Assembly: GCA_025517565.1 (NCBI GenBank)
Contig: JAOPKD010000009.1
Location: forward strand, 29,269 to 93,268
DNA: 64,000 nt
Direction of reading: 5' to 3'
From: Halapricum hydrolyticum
GTDB lineage: Archaea > Halobacteriota > Halobacteria > Halobacteriales > Haloarculaceae
The notes under the pieces were generated by a model. The model did no database searches and was not told where the DNA came from. It was given only the letters and a program-made list of their open reading frames with translations. Numbering within the stretch: the stretch's first letter is position 1; each line of letters opens with the position of its first letter. Shown here in pieces: positions 34,894 through 43,441 of the stretch. A program made the translations under genes and the position numbers.

Positions 34894-35658
34894 ATGGACG
34901 ATTCGCCCTCGGCACAGACGTACCCTCGCATCCACACGGCGCCGCGAACGGACATCTCGCAGAATCAGGGCAAGTTCCGAATCCATTTCAACTTCCCCGG
35001 ACGGGCAGTCCCCCACTACGACGACCACGGCTACGGCCCGCTCGCAACCGTCGTCGAGTCGTTCATGGACCCGGGCACGCTCATCCGGATGCACCAGCAC
35101 CGCAACGAGGAGATTATCTCGTGGGTCCCTGACGGCGTGATGCGCCACGATGACCGCCAAGGCAACGAACTCGTCACCGACCCCAGCCACCTGATGGTGA
35201 TGAATGCTGGCAGCGGCTTCTGGCACGCCGAGGAGACGCTCGCCGGTGATCCACCACTGCGGATGCTCCAGATCTTCGTCCGCCCTCACAGCCTCGATCT
35301 CGACCCGGACATCCAACACGAGTCGATTCCCGATTCCGTTGCGAACGAGTGGCGGCACCTCTTCGGCCCCGAAGGAACTGACGCCCCACTGTACGTCCGC
35401 AACGACGTCGACTTCTACGACTGCCGCCTCGACGCCGGCGCCACGACCACGCTCCCGTCGCGACCGGGCTGGCACACCTACCTGTACGTCTTCGACGGCG
35501 CAGTTGAGGTCGGTGATGAGCTAGTCAGGTACACCGAGAGCGCACTCGTGATCGGCGACGACGACGTGGCCGTCACTGCAGCCGAGGACGCCACGGTCGT
35601 CGCGTTTACTATCAACCCTGACGCACCGATCACGCGCCAAGGCACAATCGGCCGCTAA
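34894..35658 (+). CDS. Pirin family protein (bicupin)
   Basis: 254 residues from ATG at 34894 (a TTG at 34888 is in frame). The N-terminal cupin carries the pirin metal motif HQHRNEEIISWV and GFWHAEE; the C-terminal cupin is shorter. Bacterial pirins include quercetin-2,3-dioxygenase-like enzymes and metal-binding regulators. Divergent from the SDR; a quinone/flavonoid oxidation or stress role is possible, not shown. Confidence 0.85.
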   Translation: MDDSPSAQTYPRIHTAPRTDISQNQGKFRIHFNFPGRAVPHYDDHGYGPLATVVESFMDPGTLIRMHQHRNEEIISWVPDGVMRHDDRQGNELVTDPSHLMVMNAGSGFWHAEETLAGDPPLRMLQIFVRPHSLDLDPDIQHESIPDSVANEWRHLFGPEGTDAPLYVRNDVDFYDCRLDAGATTTLPSRPGWHTYLYVFDGAVEVGDELVRYTESALVIGDDDVAVTAAEDATVVAFTINPDAPITRQGTIGR

Positions 35659-35849
35659 GCCCTCGGGAGGCCGGCCACCGATGACGGATTTTTCCTTATA
35701 AGGGTGGCACTGATCCCGCGTTCTAGTGGGCTATCGAATGGATGCGGCAGCTCGCGATTGACGTGCCCAGCAACGTCCACCAGTTCGACGCGTAATTCGA
35801 GTACCTCGTCACGGTCGGCTTCGCTGATGAGAAGGCCGATCTTCGCTGA

Positions 35850-35996
35850 TCAGAACTCGTAGCAGGCGATATCCTCGACACCGCAGCTTGGACACTCATC
35901 GGCGTCCTCTGAGAGTGTCTCCCCACAGTTTCGGCATTCCCACAGGGTCGATGTTTCTCCCTCGACAGCCCTGCGGAGTGTACTCAAGAGTCTCAT
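35850..35996 (-). CDS. Small zinc-ribbon protein
   Basis: 48 residues. Two CxxC knuckles (CRNC and CPSC) flank an acidic loop, ending CYEF. The start at 35996 (MRLLSTLRRAV) fits the common amphipathic N-terminus of such proteins; the larger open frame to 36269 is rejected as its extra sequence is not protein-like. A GTTAATAA element around 36020 is a possible TATA box. Function unknown. Confidence 0.65.
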   Translation of the reverse strand: MRLLSTLRRAVEGETSTLWECRNCGETLSEDADECPSCGVEDIACYEF

Positions 35997-36078
35997 CCTG
36001 GCTTCCCCGATGTACGCGCGGTTATTAACACCATTCACAGATAGCCGCCCTGTATTAAATCGGGGTCGTTGAGACGTG

Positions 36079-36098
36079 TTTTTTGCGCCCCCAAGGGG
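36079..36098. promoter_or_regulatory. T-run plus hairpin upstream of the ArdC-like gene
   Basis: A run of six T (36079-36084) is followed by GCGCCCC-CAA-GGGGTGC, a 7-bp hairpin with one wobble pair. It is 50-70 bp before the ATG at 36150. It could be a leader element or transcription stop; the order (T-run before stem on the plus strand) does not fit a bacterial-style terminator for either strand. Confidence 0.3.
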
Positions 36099-36149
36099 TG
36101 CGGCGCGATCTGAATCGGCGCAGTTGCGATAATTCAAGTCCTGAAAACC

Positions 36150-36989
36150 ATGGCTACGAGTAGTGATTCGTCGGTCTCGTTCGAGGAGACCGATACCCGA
36201 CACGACGAGATGCACAGTACCATCGAAGCGTGGATCGACGACCTCGTCGACCGCGTCGACGATGCACAAGCAAGTGAGGAGTTCCAGGAGTGGTTAGACG
36301 TCCAGAGTCGCTTCCACGACTATTCGCACCGAAATACGCTCCTGATCAAGCTCCAGCATCCAGAGGCAACGAAGGTCGCAGGCTACAACACGTGGCGGAA
36401 CGACTTCGATCGGCACGTCCAGGAAGGCGAACAGGCCATCTGGATCTGGGCTCCAATCATCACCAAGCGATGTCCCGAGTGTGAGAATTCGCCCAGCTAC
36501 CACGAGAAAATCGGCTGTGAGTACAACGAGACGTCGTCGGATGAGTGGTCGAAAGGCCTCGTCGGGTTCAAACCAGCACCAGTCTTCGACGTTTCCCAGA
36601 CCGACGGAGAACCGCTTCCTGAACTGGAGACGGCAGCGATGGGCGACGCCGACGACCTGGTGCCAGCGCTCAAAGGAGTAGCTGATGAACTTGGTGTGTC
36701 GGTACGCATCGTCGATGCTGACGAGTGGGAGCATGGCGACGCGAAGGGAGTCTGTAAGCACCGGAGCCTACACGACCTCAACCCAGTTGTCGAAGCGAAA
36801 GCCCGAGCGAACCAGGCAGATCTCGCTGTCACGCTGATCCACGAGTACGCCCACGCGTTGCTCCACTTCGAGATCGGGGAGGAACCCGAGCGGGCAAAAC
36901 GAGAAGTCGAAGCAGAAGCTGTCGCGTACATTGTCGGTCGATTTTTCGGACTCGACACGAGCAGATCTGCGTTTTATCTCGCTGCGTGA
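36150..36989 (+). CDS. ArdC-like N-terminal / HExxH zinc peptidase-like protein, truncated by a stop
   Basis: 279 residues. An N-terminal ArdC/DUF1738-type single-strand-DNA binding region (FHDYSHRNTLLIKLQ, VAGYNTWRNDFDRHVQEGE) is followed by an inserted cysteine pair (CPEC). A metallopeptidase helix carries the zinc motif HEYAHALLHFE. Such proteins are common on plasmids and conjugative elements. In frame after TGA (36987-36989) the reading continues QGDDSKAIQERLG...ISSTAQEIIGSLVE to a TAA at 37074. The TGA probably replaces TGG (Trp) and removes about 29 residues. The catalytic part is intact. Confidence 0.85.
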   Translation: MATSSDSSVSFEETDTRHDEMHSTIEAWIDDLVDRVDDAQASEEFQEWLDVQSRFHDYSHRNTLLIKLQHPEATKVAGYNTWRNDFDRHVQEGEQAIWIWAPIITKRCPECENSPSYHEKIGCEYNETSSDEWSKGLVGFKPAPVFDVSQTDGEPLPELETAAMGDADDLVPALKGVADELGVSVRIVDADEWEHGDAKGVCKHRSLHDLNPVVEAKARANQADLAVTLIHEYAHALLHFEIGEEPERAKREVEAEAVAYIVGRFFGLDTSRSAFYLAA

Positions 36990-37209
36990 CAGGGCGATGA
37001 CTCAAAAGCAATTCAAGAGCGCCTCGGTCGAATCAGTTCCACCGCTCAGGAGATCATTGGATCACTCGTGGAGTAACGATTCAGACAAACTCTGGAACTC
37101 TCACAGTCGAAACTAATCGAGTGAAGTTCCGGGTGCGTTGGAAACGGTTTTTCACACCGTCGAAGGGCGACGGCGTGCGCGAACTCGTCACGTCGATTCA
37201 GCCGAAATC

Positions 37210-37749
37210 ATGACTGAACGAACTGACGACGTCGAGACACGGAACGAAGACGAAACAGAACACGAAGAGCGGGTGTACTCTCCTGATGGTGGAGTTGTAG
37301 CATCGACTCCTGCAGCTTCGACACCTACTGAAGCTATCCAACAACCCACCATTGGCGAAGACCCGTCTCAGGAGGAACTCGAGCCTCGCACAAAGCGAGC
37401 TCGAACCGAAGAGATGGACGTCTCGCTACTCCAGAAGGGAGGAATCTACGAGGTGCAATCGGAGTCAGGGAACATCTACGAGGTCGACATTGCGAGTAAG
37501 ACGTGTACGTGTCCAGATTTCACGAAGCGGAATCCAAGCGGTGGGTGTAAGCATCTACGGCGAGCCGATCTCGAAATTCGGGGAGGGAACGCCCCTCGTC
37601 CTGATGGCCGTCTCCCGGAAACGACGGACGTGATCGAACAGCTTTCAGCGGAAGTTCGTAAGCTGGAGCAAGAGATCGAAGAACGCGTGGAGGAACGGCA
37701 GAAACTCCAAACTACGGTGGGGGTTATCGAGGAGTTCTCGATTGAGTAG
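37210..37749 (+). CDS. SWIM zinc-finger protein
   Basis: 179 residues from ATG at 37210. An acidic, low-complexity N-terminus is followed by a SWIM motif, CTCPDFTKRNPSGGCKHLRR (C-C-C-H ligands), and a C-terminal coiled coil (QLSAEVRKLEQEIEERVEER). SWIM domains bind DNA or proteins; short haloarchaeal versions are typical of plasmid regions. Inverted repeat follows the stop by 9 bp, leading to the DUF6788-like gene. Confidence 0.8.
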   Translation: MTERTDDVETRNEDETEHEERVYSPDGGVVASTPAASTPTEAIQQPTIGEDPSQEELEPRTKRARTEEMDVSLLQKGGIYEVQSESGNIYEVDIASKTCTCPDFTKRNPSGGCKHLRRADLEIRGGNAPRPDGRLPETTDVIEQLSAEVRKLEQEIEERVEERQKLQTTVGVIEEFSIE

Positions 37750-37758
37750 ACGGGAGAA

Positions 37759-37800
37759 TTAACCAACAGTTCTAAGATATCGGCCCACAACGTTGGTTAA
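37759..37800. repeat. Inverted repeat TTAACCAAC, copy 1
   Basis: TTAACCAAC at 37759-37767 and GTTGGTTAA at 37792-37800 with a 24-nt spacer, located between the SWIM gene and the DUF6788-like ATG at 37815. The same arms recur at 40929 and 46322 with spacers of 23 and 24 nt. It may be an operator, a recombination site or replication-related. Confidence 0.7.
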
Positions 37801-37814
37801 TAGAGTCGTGACCT

Positions 37815-38138
37815 ATGTCCTATTCTCCACCAGATCCACCTCGAGAAGTCCCAGCTGACATCGTTTCGAAGCTCGATGAGCAATCCCCGGAGGTACTCCG
37901 ACAAGTCGCTCGATTCGCCGAGGAACTTGCCGAACATCGCGAGCGGGAGGCACGGCTAGCTGAAAACGATGAGGATGAGGAGGTCGAAGAGCGACCAGAG
38001 GACCTTCCCGATGACGTCCCGTCGAAGGCGACGATCACGATCAAGGAAATCAATGACAACCGCTACTACTACTGGCAGTGGCGAGAAGGAGAGAAGATCC
38101 GTTCCCAGTACAAAGGTCCCGTCAGTCCCGACGAGTAG
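37815..38138 (+). CDS. Small acidic protein, DUF6788-like
   Basis: 107 residues. An N-terminal helix (PADIVSKLDEQSPEVLRQVARFAEELAEH, here in short form) and a glutamate-rich linker precede a C-terminal beta segment (KEINDNRYYYWQWREGEKI). The last part resembles the DUF6788 family found on plasmids; function is unknown. It follows the SWIM gene and the TTAACCAAC repeat and precedes an array of origin-box-like repeats. Confidence 0.7.
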   Translation: MSYSPPDPPREVPADIVSKLDEQSPEVLRQVARFAEELAEHREREARLAENDEDEEVEERPEDLPDDVPSKATITIKEINDNRYYYWQWREGEKIRSQYKGPVSPDE

Positions 38139-38195
38139 ACGAGATAGAACCATAGCTGAATGTTTGTTCCAGCACCATTGAACACGTAGCAGGCG

Positions 38196-38483
38196 ACACC
38201 CCCCAGAGTGTGAATGGGTTCAACCCACCCCACACCCCTCAGTGTGAATGGGTCCGATCAGCCCAGACAGGTGAAACTCGTAGAGAACATACCCACCCCA
38301 CGTTTCCGTCGTAACTGGATGTAGGTGGAGAGGGTGCGGCTGACTTCGAAGGGGCCACACCCCCCGCGTTTCCTTCGTTTCGTCACCTGGCCAAAGTCGA
38401 TAGTTGCGGAATAGAAGGTAACCTCGGATCACCTACCCCATGTTTCCGACGTATCGAGAGATACACTCTTGACTAGGGGTGTG
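38196..38483. other. Left origin-recognition-box-like array (near orc1 3' end)
   Basis: Within the 365-bp gap after the DUF6788-like gene are six C-string repeats. Two are CACCCC + AGAGTGTGAAT/CAGTGTGAATG type (38196-38215, 38232-38249). Three are CCCC-GTTTCC type (38291-38313, 38355-38382, 38431-38456). One is inverted (38462-38483, ACACTCTTGACTAGGGGTGTG). This matches the G-string plus dyad organisation of archaeal ORBs bound by Orc1/Cdc6. The gene ends at 38504, so the array may serve this or a second origin. Confidence 0.6.
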
Positions 38484-38503
38484 GTGAGCGATCGAACCGG
38501 GAG

Positions 38504-39784
38504 CTAGGCCAAGTTTTCCAACCGGCTGTCCCGGAGGACAGATTTCAGCACGATACCGGTATCCTGCACCAGCCGGTGCTCAAGATAACTGCCTTCACCC
38601 CGACCACCACCGGTCCGAGTAGATTCAACGACACCGAGGAACGCCTGCTCTTTCAACAGTTCGTAGACGCGGTGCTCGCTGAGAGTCTTCGCGTCAGCCT
38701 TCTCTGTCGTCGCCTGATACCGTTCGTAAATCTGGTTGGTAGAGAATCCATCCTCGTTCGGATTCTCTTCGGTGAGCAGCGCGAGAGAATAGAGGATGAA
38801 TTTGACCTGGGTCGTCGACCCGCGTAGCAGCTCCTCAAACCGATCGATTTCGGCCCACTCCTGGGCATCGCGAACGTGTTCCTCGACGACCGTCTCGACG
38901 TTTTCTCGCTCGGCTAGTTCGCCGGCGTGACGAAGAATCTCGATTGCCTTTCTGGCGTCACCGTGTTCTTGGGCGGCTAGTGCCGCGGTCAGCGGGATCA
39001 CATCATCCGAGAGAGCGCCATCGTGGAACGCGTCCCGTCGGTGCTTCATAATCTCGCGCAGTTGATTCGCGTCGTATGGTTGGAAGACGAACTCCTCCTC
39101 ACGAAGACTGGACTTGACGCGCTCGTTCAACTGGTCGCGATACTCGATCTTGTTACTGACTGCGATAACGCCCAGGTGGCAGTCCGCTTTCCCCGATTCG
39201 CGGGCCCGCGACAACTGCATAAGAATATCATCGTCATCGAGTCGGTCCACCTCGTCGAGGATGATGATGACTGACTCGTAGGCAGTATCCAGAATCTCCC
39301 AGAGATAGTCGTAGTATTCACCGCTGCCAATCCCTGCGCGCGGAATATCGAAGTCAGTCTCGTCCGTCTCGTTGAGTGAACGAGTCACCGTCCTCGCGAC
39401 GCGTGTCTGTGTGTTATGCTGCGCGCAGTCGACGTAGACCGTACCGACAGACACACCGTTCGACTCCGCGGCTCGCCGAGCTCGTTCGGTGACGTGACGG
39501 GCAACCAGTGACTTCCCCGTACCCGTTTTCCCGTAAATAATCACGTTGTTGGGCGGATCACCACGAACGATCGGCCTGAGTTCAGCAGCAACGGCTTTGA
39601 TCTCACCATCTCTGCCGACGATACGTCCGCTTTCAGGGACGTGACCAACCTTCAGCAGCTCCTTGCGAGCGAAAATGTTGGCTCGGTCGGGGTCGTCTTC
39701 ATCAAAGTCGAAGAGGGGATCGTCAGCGGGATCCTCGTAGCGGCCGTCGAAGTCAGAGAGTTGGGACGGTTCCTCAGCCATCAA
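38504..39784 (-). CDS. Orc1/Cdc6-type replication initiator
   Basis: 426 residues. AAA+ ATPase with Walker A GKTGTGKS (85-92) and Walker B IIILDEVDRL. A sensor-2 region and a winged helix at the C-terminus (FSTNQIYERYQ...SEHRVYELLKEQAFLGVVE) follow. It binds origin boxes and loads MCM. TATA-like TTAAGT about 27 nt before the start codon suggests a leaderless transcript. Both flanks carry repeats matching origin boxes, the expected arrangement for an initiator autoregulating beside its own origin. Confidence 0.93.
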   Translation of the reverse strand: MMAEEPSQLSDFDGRYEDPADDPLFDFDEDDPDRANIFARKELLKVGHVPESGRIVGRDGEIKAVAAELRPIVRGDPPNNVIIYGKTGTGKSLVARHVTERARRAAESNGVSVGTVYVDCAQHNTQTRVARTVTRSLNETDETDFDIPRAGIGSGEYYDYLWEILDTAYESVIIILDEVDRLDDDDILMQLSRARESGKADCHLGVIAVSNKIEYRDQLNERVKSSLREEEFVFQPYDANQLREIMKHRRDAFHDGALSDDVIPLTAALAAQEHGDARKAIEILRHAGELAERENVETVVEEHVRDAQEWAEIDRFEELLRGSTTQVKFILYSLALLTEENPNEDGFSTNQIYERYQATTEKADAKTLSEHRVYELLKEQAFLGVVESTRTGGGRGEGSYLEHRLVQDTGIVLKSVLRDSRLENLA

Positions 39785-39955
39785 TATCAGACATCGCGGA
39801 TGGGACCTACTTAATGATTTGGCTACCTCGACCAGAGTGTAAATCGGGCTATGGTCGTCTTCTGATGTTTTGTCGCTGCCGTATCATCCTCACAAAGGGT
39901 CGAGTCGGTCCCGAGTGAAATCGGATTCGAAGCGTTCGTTACCGTCGCAGACCGG

Positions 39956-40882
39956 CACCCCTAATCCAGAGTGAAAACGCCGGACTGGAGCGGGTTTGAC
40001 ACACCCCTGGTCAAGAGTGAATAGCCCTCCACCCGGTGAGCAGCGTAGTTGGTTGAGACGACACCCCCCATCCAGAGTGTATCTCCCGAGCCGGGTAATC
40101 AATCATCTCTATGAGAGGACACATCGGCACTGGGTGTCTGACGCACGGCAGACACCCCTCGTCCAGAGTGAAACGCCGGTGTGACGAGCTGGGGTGGAAA
40201 GTAAACCTCGAGTGATGGTGACGAGCGTTCGTCGGCACCCCCAGTCAAGAGTGAAGACGCTGGCCAAATCTCCAACCGAAGCAAAGCAGGGTACAACCGG
40301 AACTGTCGGGATTGAGATCTTGATTCCGGTTGACGAGGAAGATCGAGAGATACCAATCCCGATTTCGGCTTTGATGCCGCTTAGCTGGTTAGCGAATAGT
40401 CAGAATAACGATTGTTCCTTCAACATCTCATAATACACTGACGACGGGATCGAACCCCCACACCCCTCGTCCAGAGTGAAACGCTACGAGAGTCCCTCGG
40501 TTGACCGGGCGGAAACCACACGACGAGTTGGCAGGGAAGTGCCGAAATCACAAGGCATGAGATGTGTATCCCTCTAACAGCAGTCGTCACACAGCCGAGG
40601 ATCCTCTAAACATACCAATCTACATAGTATTACCTAGAAGTTTTATTACTACCTGCCCCTTACCACTCCCCAAGTGCATTCAGCACACAAAGGAGGACGA
40701 AGGCGGCATTCGTCCAGATGGTTTCGAACCGCTGCTCGTGTTCGCTGTTCCATTTCTTCCGTGTTCTCTCGTCTCAAGCAGTCTTTCCGTGATTCTTGCT
40801 GATCTTCTCTCACGAGAACCCCTATTTCCCGTGGACCTCACCCCACACCTCTGATTGGTTTTCACTCTGGACGAGGGGTGTG
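39956..40882. other. Predicted replication origin with ORB-like repeats
   Basis: The 1.2-kb gap between orc1 and polB has no gene. Six boxes share CACCCC-N4-CCAGAGTGAA (or CAAGAGTGAA): 39956-39977, 40001-40022, 40061-40082, 40152-40173, 40235-40256, 40460-40481, all on the plus strand. One inverted copy is at 40861-40882. A degenerate copy is at 39825-39843. Between the last direct and the inverted box lies AT-rich DNA (40600-40660), a candidate unwinding element. Inverted boxes flanking such an element is the classic archaeal origin layout. Confidence 0.8.
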
Positions 40883-40928
40883 TGGGTGAGGTATTCTCTC
40901 CAGCTCCCTTCCGTGTCTCCACTCAGCA

Positions 40929-40969
40929 TTAACCAACAAATCTCCCGATACCTCGATAGTGTTGGTTAA
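40929..40969. repeat. Inverted repeat TTAACCAAC, copy 2
   Basis: TTAACCAAC at 40929-40937 and GTTGGTTAA at 40961-40969, 23-nt spacer. The right arm contains the polB stop codon (TAA on the minus strand, 40966-40968). It is just outside the origin region. Because it overlaps a gene end it may act as a terminator or attachment-like site rather than an operator. Confidence 0.65.
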
Positions 40970-43137
40970 CCTCTCTCAATCTCGGTGAAGGCGGCCAAAT
41001 CCGTTTCCCGAGTTTCCGCGATCTCGCGTTGAATCTCCGTCCGATCCCAGCCAAGCGGTGCCAGCACACTCTCGACAGCTCTGACGAGTTGCGCCTCGTA
41101 GTACGACGCATCGTACGACTCTATCTCTTCGTGGGCTAACGCGACTCGCTCTCGCGAGCTCTTCTCCTCGTCGAGGACTACGTACTCGATGTCCTGTCCC
41201 GGGTGGACGGCGAGGTCCTGCTCTCGAGCCCGCTTCAGCGCCGCCACGTTCTGTGTGTTCTGCGTATATCCCTCCAGCGGCTTGGAGACACGATTCCGTT
41301 CGACGAGCTGCTCGACCGGCACCGTTCCAGCGTGGAGGCGCTTGATAGCATCCTGGAGACAGTCGAGTACGGCGTCCGGAGATCGAGTCGCGTCGAGCCG
41401 GCCGAGACAGTCCCGCTGGACGGCCTCGATGAACGGCGGGGTCGAGCGCTGCCGGACTTCGATGCCTCTGATCTTGAAATCGTCGTTGCCCGCAACCTTC
41501 CCGAAATACTTCGTTAGCGCGCCGGCGTCGCTCTCGCGCTGCGGCACGAACGCCACCCAGTCGTAGTGAGCTTCGTGTTCGAGCCGAATCTCGACGCATT
41601 CCGTAATCTCCGTCGCGAGCGTCTCGAGGTCCTCGCGGTCATCGTCGTCGACGTCGGGATGCGGGGTCACCCAGATCGAGTCGACGATACCGTGGACGAC
41701 GCGCCAGCCGCCGGCTTCCAGTCGTTGTTTCGCCGTCAGGAGAATCTCGCGAGCGAACGCGTTGATTGCCTCGTGGCACTCGATGCGACCGAACTTCGCG
41801 TTGCTGAACCCTTGATAGCCGAAGCAGGCGACGAGGATCCACTTCAGCGCTCCCGACCGTCCCTCGAGTTCTGCCAGCCGGTCCTCGTCGGGGTCGTCTC
41901 GTTCCTTCTTGCGACGGATGGCCGCCTTGATCTCGTCGCGAGCGTCGATGATCGGCTGTAGCACGTCGACGAGGTAACCCCGCTCGTCGCAGATCGAGTA
42001 CCCGAGGCCGGGGACGTCCTCGCGGTCGCTGTGGCAGTCACACCGGATGACGTCCGGCGAGACGTTCCGGGTACAGATGATGTTCGGGTACAACGAGGAG
42101 AAGTCGAGTTCGTGGACGTTCTCGTGGAGGCCGACCTCGGGCGCGAAGATGAACCCGCCGCGGTCGGCGTCGTGGAGCGTCCCCATCGGCTTGTAGAACT
42201 CGTGGCGCCAGGAGTTCCACGGAACGAGGACACCGCGGTCGTGGGCCTCGCAGATCTGGATCGCCGTGAGCACGTTCCCGATCGACGCCCACGCGAGCTC
42301 CTGGACGGGCTTGTTCGAGCGCGACACGAGGTCGAGGACGCCGTCGAAGTTCGTCTCCCCGTAGAAGAACGTGTTCGACTCGTCGATAATCACCCGGCCG
42401 GGCACGTTGTACCGCGCCGGCGAGTGACCGACGCGACCGTAGCTCGAGTACGTCGACCGGCTCGCGAGCTGCTGGTAGTCGACGTCCGGCCACCGACTCA
42501 GCGAGAAATCGTCGATGCCGGCGTCCGTCGCCATCTCGTACAGAGTAGGGACGATCTCGCTCGTCGAGCAGATCAGGACGTCCGGATCGTGTGATTCGAG
42601 CGCCCCCTGGACGGCGGTCAGGAGATCCGTCGGCGAGCCGGTGACGGCGTCACCGGCGACGGACAGCTGCCCATAGACGTCGTTGCTCGTTTCGGTCACC
42701 GGAACGCTGAGCCGGAGCGTCGACAGTTCGCTCGCCGGCGTCGGATCGGCGCCGGTCTCCAGACAGTACCGGAACTCTCGCGAGAAGTCGACGTTGAAAC
42801 AGGCGAGATCCCCGACTGGATATTCCGACAGCTGGCGCGCTTGCCGAGCGAGTGGAGTGACGCGGTCGATATGGGCGACGTCGACGGCGAGGACTGGTTC
42901 CCCGTCTCGTCGAAAGCCGGGACGTCGCGTAACCATCTCGGTCGCGACGACGTCCGGGTGCTGGTCGTACACTGACTGGAGGGTCGTGAGATCGAGGTCG
43001 GTCGCTGGGTCGCGAGCGGCGACGTAGAAGCGCGGAGTGTAGTCATTGCGCTCGGTCGCGACGGCGCCGTCGGCAGTTGCCTCCCACTCCAAGACGCGGC
43101 CGTCGTCCAGAAAGTCGATACTGAACGGCATCGTCAC
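40966..43137 (-). CDS. Family B DNA polymerase (plasmid-type)
   Basis: 723 residues. Polymerase motif A is intact (D345 in ELDFSSLYPNII). Motif B is altered (KWILVACFGYQGF instead of KxxxNSxYG) and motif C reads GIVDSIWV, keeping the second Asp (D486) of the usual DTD. The N-terminal exonuclease Exo I (DxE) is not evident, so proofreading is probably lost. Shorter than the chromosomal PolB (about 900-1000+ residues). The start overlaps the 112-residue upstream gene by 4 nt, and the RecA-like gene precedes that, forming an operon. Translesion or plasmid replication is possible. Confidence 0.9.
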   Translation of the reverse strand: MTMPFSIDFLDDGRVLEWEATADGAVATERNDYTPRFYVAARDPATDLDLTTLQSVYDQHPDVVATEMVTRRPGFRRDGEPVLAVDVAHIDRVTPLARQARQLSEYPVGDLACFNVDFSREFRYCLETGADPTPASELSTLRLSVPVTETSNDVYGQLSVAGDAVTGSPTDLLTAVQGALESHDPDVLICSTSEIVPTLYEMATDAGIDDFSLSRWPDVDYQQLASRSTYSSYGRVGHSPARYNVPGRVIIDESNTFFYGETNFDGVLDLVSRSNKPVQELAWASIGNVLTAIQICEAHDRGVLVPWNSWRHEFYKPMGTLHDADRGGFIFAPEVGLHENVHELDFSSLYPNIICTRNVSPDVIRCDCHSDREDVPGLGYSICDERGYLVDVLQPIIDARDEIKAAIRRKKERDDPDEDRLAELEGRSGALKWILVACFGYQGFSNAKFGRIECHEAINAFAREILLTAKQRLEAGGWRVVHGIVDSIWVTPHPDVDDDDREDLETLATEITECVEIRLEHEAHYDWVAFVPQRESDAGALTKYFGKVAGNDDFKIRGIEVRQRSTPPFIEAVQRDCLGRLDATRSPDAVLDCLQDAIKRLHAGTVPVEQLVERNRVSKPLEGYTQNTQNVAALKRAREQDLAVHPGQDIEYVVLDEEKSSRERVALAHEEIESYDASYYEAQLVRAVESVLAPLGWDRTEIQREIAETRETDLAAFTEIERG

Positions 43138-43439
43138 GGGTTCGCGTCCGGTGGAGCGGCCTCCTGGTCATCGCTCGTTGTGACTGCGGCTTCGAGCTCC
43201 TCGAGACGTTCCTCGTGGTCGTCGAGGCGGGCCTCCTGTTCGAGATCGATGCTGAGTAGCGCCGGCAGCAGCGGATTCTGGTGGTTCAACAGCCCGCTCG
43301 CGTCGGCGTGCTCGCGGGCGTACTCGAACAGCCGGTCGAAGCGCGGCTGGTCGCGACGCCGCAGTGCCCGGCGGAACTCGGCCCAGCGCTCTTCGATGAC
43401 TCGCAGCGCATCTCGGTACGTCGGGTTCGTACGCCCCAT
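43134..43439 (-). CDS. Small helical protein of the polB operon
   Basis: About 101 residues from the ATG at 43439. It is highly helical (YRDALRVIEERWAEFRRALR, QPRFDRLFEYAREHAD) with a coiled-coil C-terminus (DDHEERLEELEAAV). Its stop overlaps polB by 4 nt and the RecA-like gene ends 2 nt upstream, so the three are co-transcribed. No known domain; likely a polymerase accessory factor by context. Confidence 0.75.
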   Translation of the reverse strand: MGRTNPTYRDALRVIEERWAEFRRALRRRDQPRFDRLFEYAREHADASGLLNHQNPLLPALLSIDLEQEARLDDHEERLEELEAAVTTSDDQEAAPPDANP

Positions 43440-43441
43440 CG

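Noticed and set aside
36997..37107. Separate small gene after the ArdC-like stop
   Set aside because: The in-frame readthrough gives a sensible continuation of the ArdC-like protein, so this is its displaced C-terminus, not a new gene.
37759..37800. TTAACCAAC repeats as intrinsic terminators
   Set aside because: The loop is 23-24 nt and the arms are AT-rich; one copy (46322) does not directly follow any gene end. A protein-binding site fits better, although copy 2 overlaps a stop codon.
38196..40882. Possible CRISPR array from repeated CACCCC...AGAGTGAA units
   Set aside because: Spacing is irregular (35-225 bp), units are degenerate and one is inverted, and no cas genes are nearby; origin boxes explain them better.
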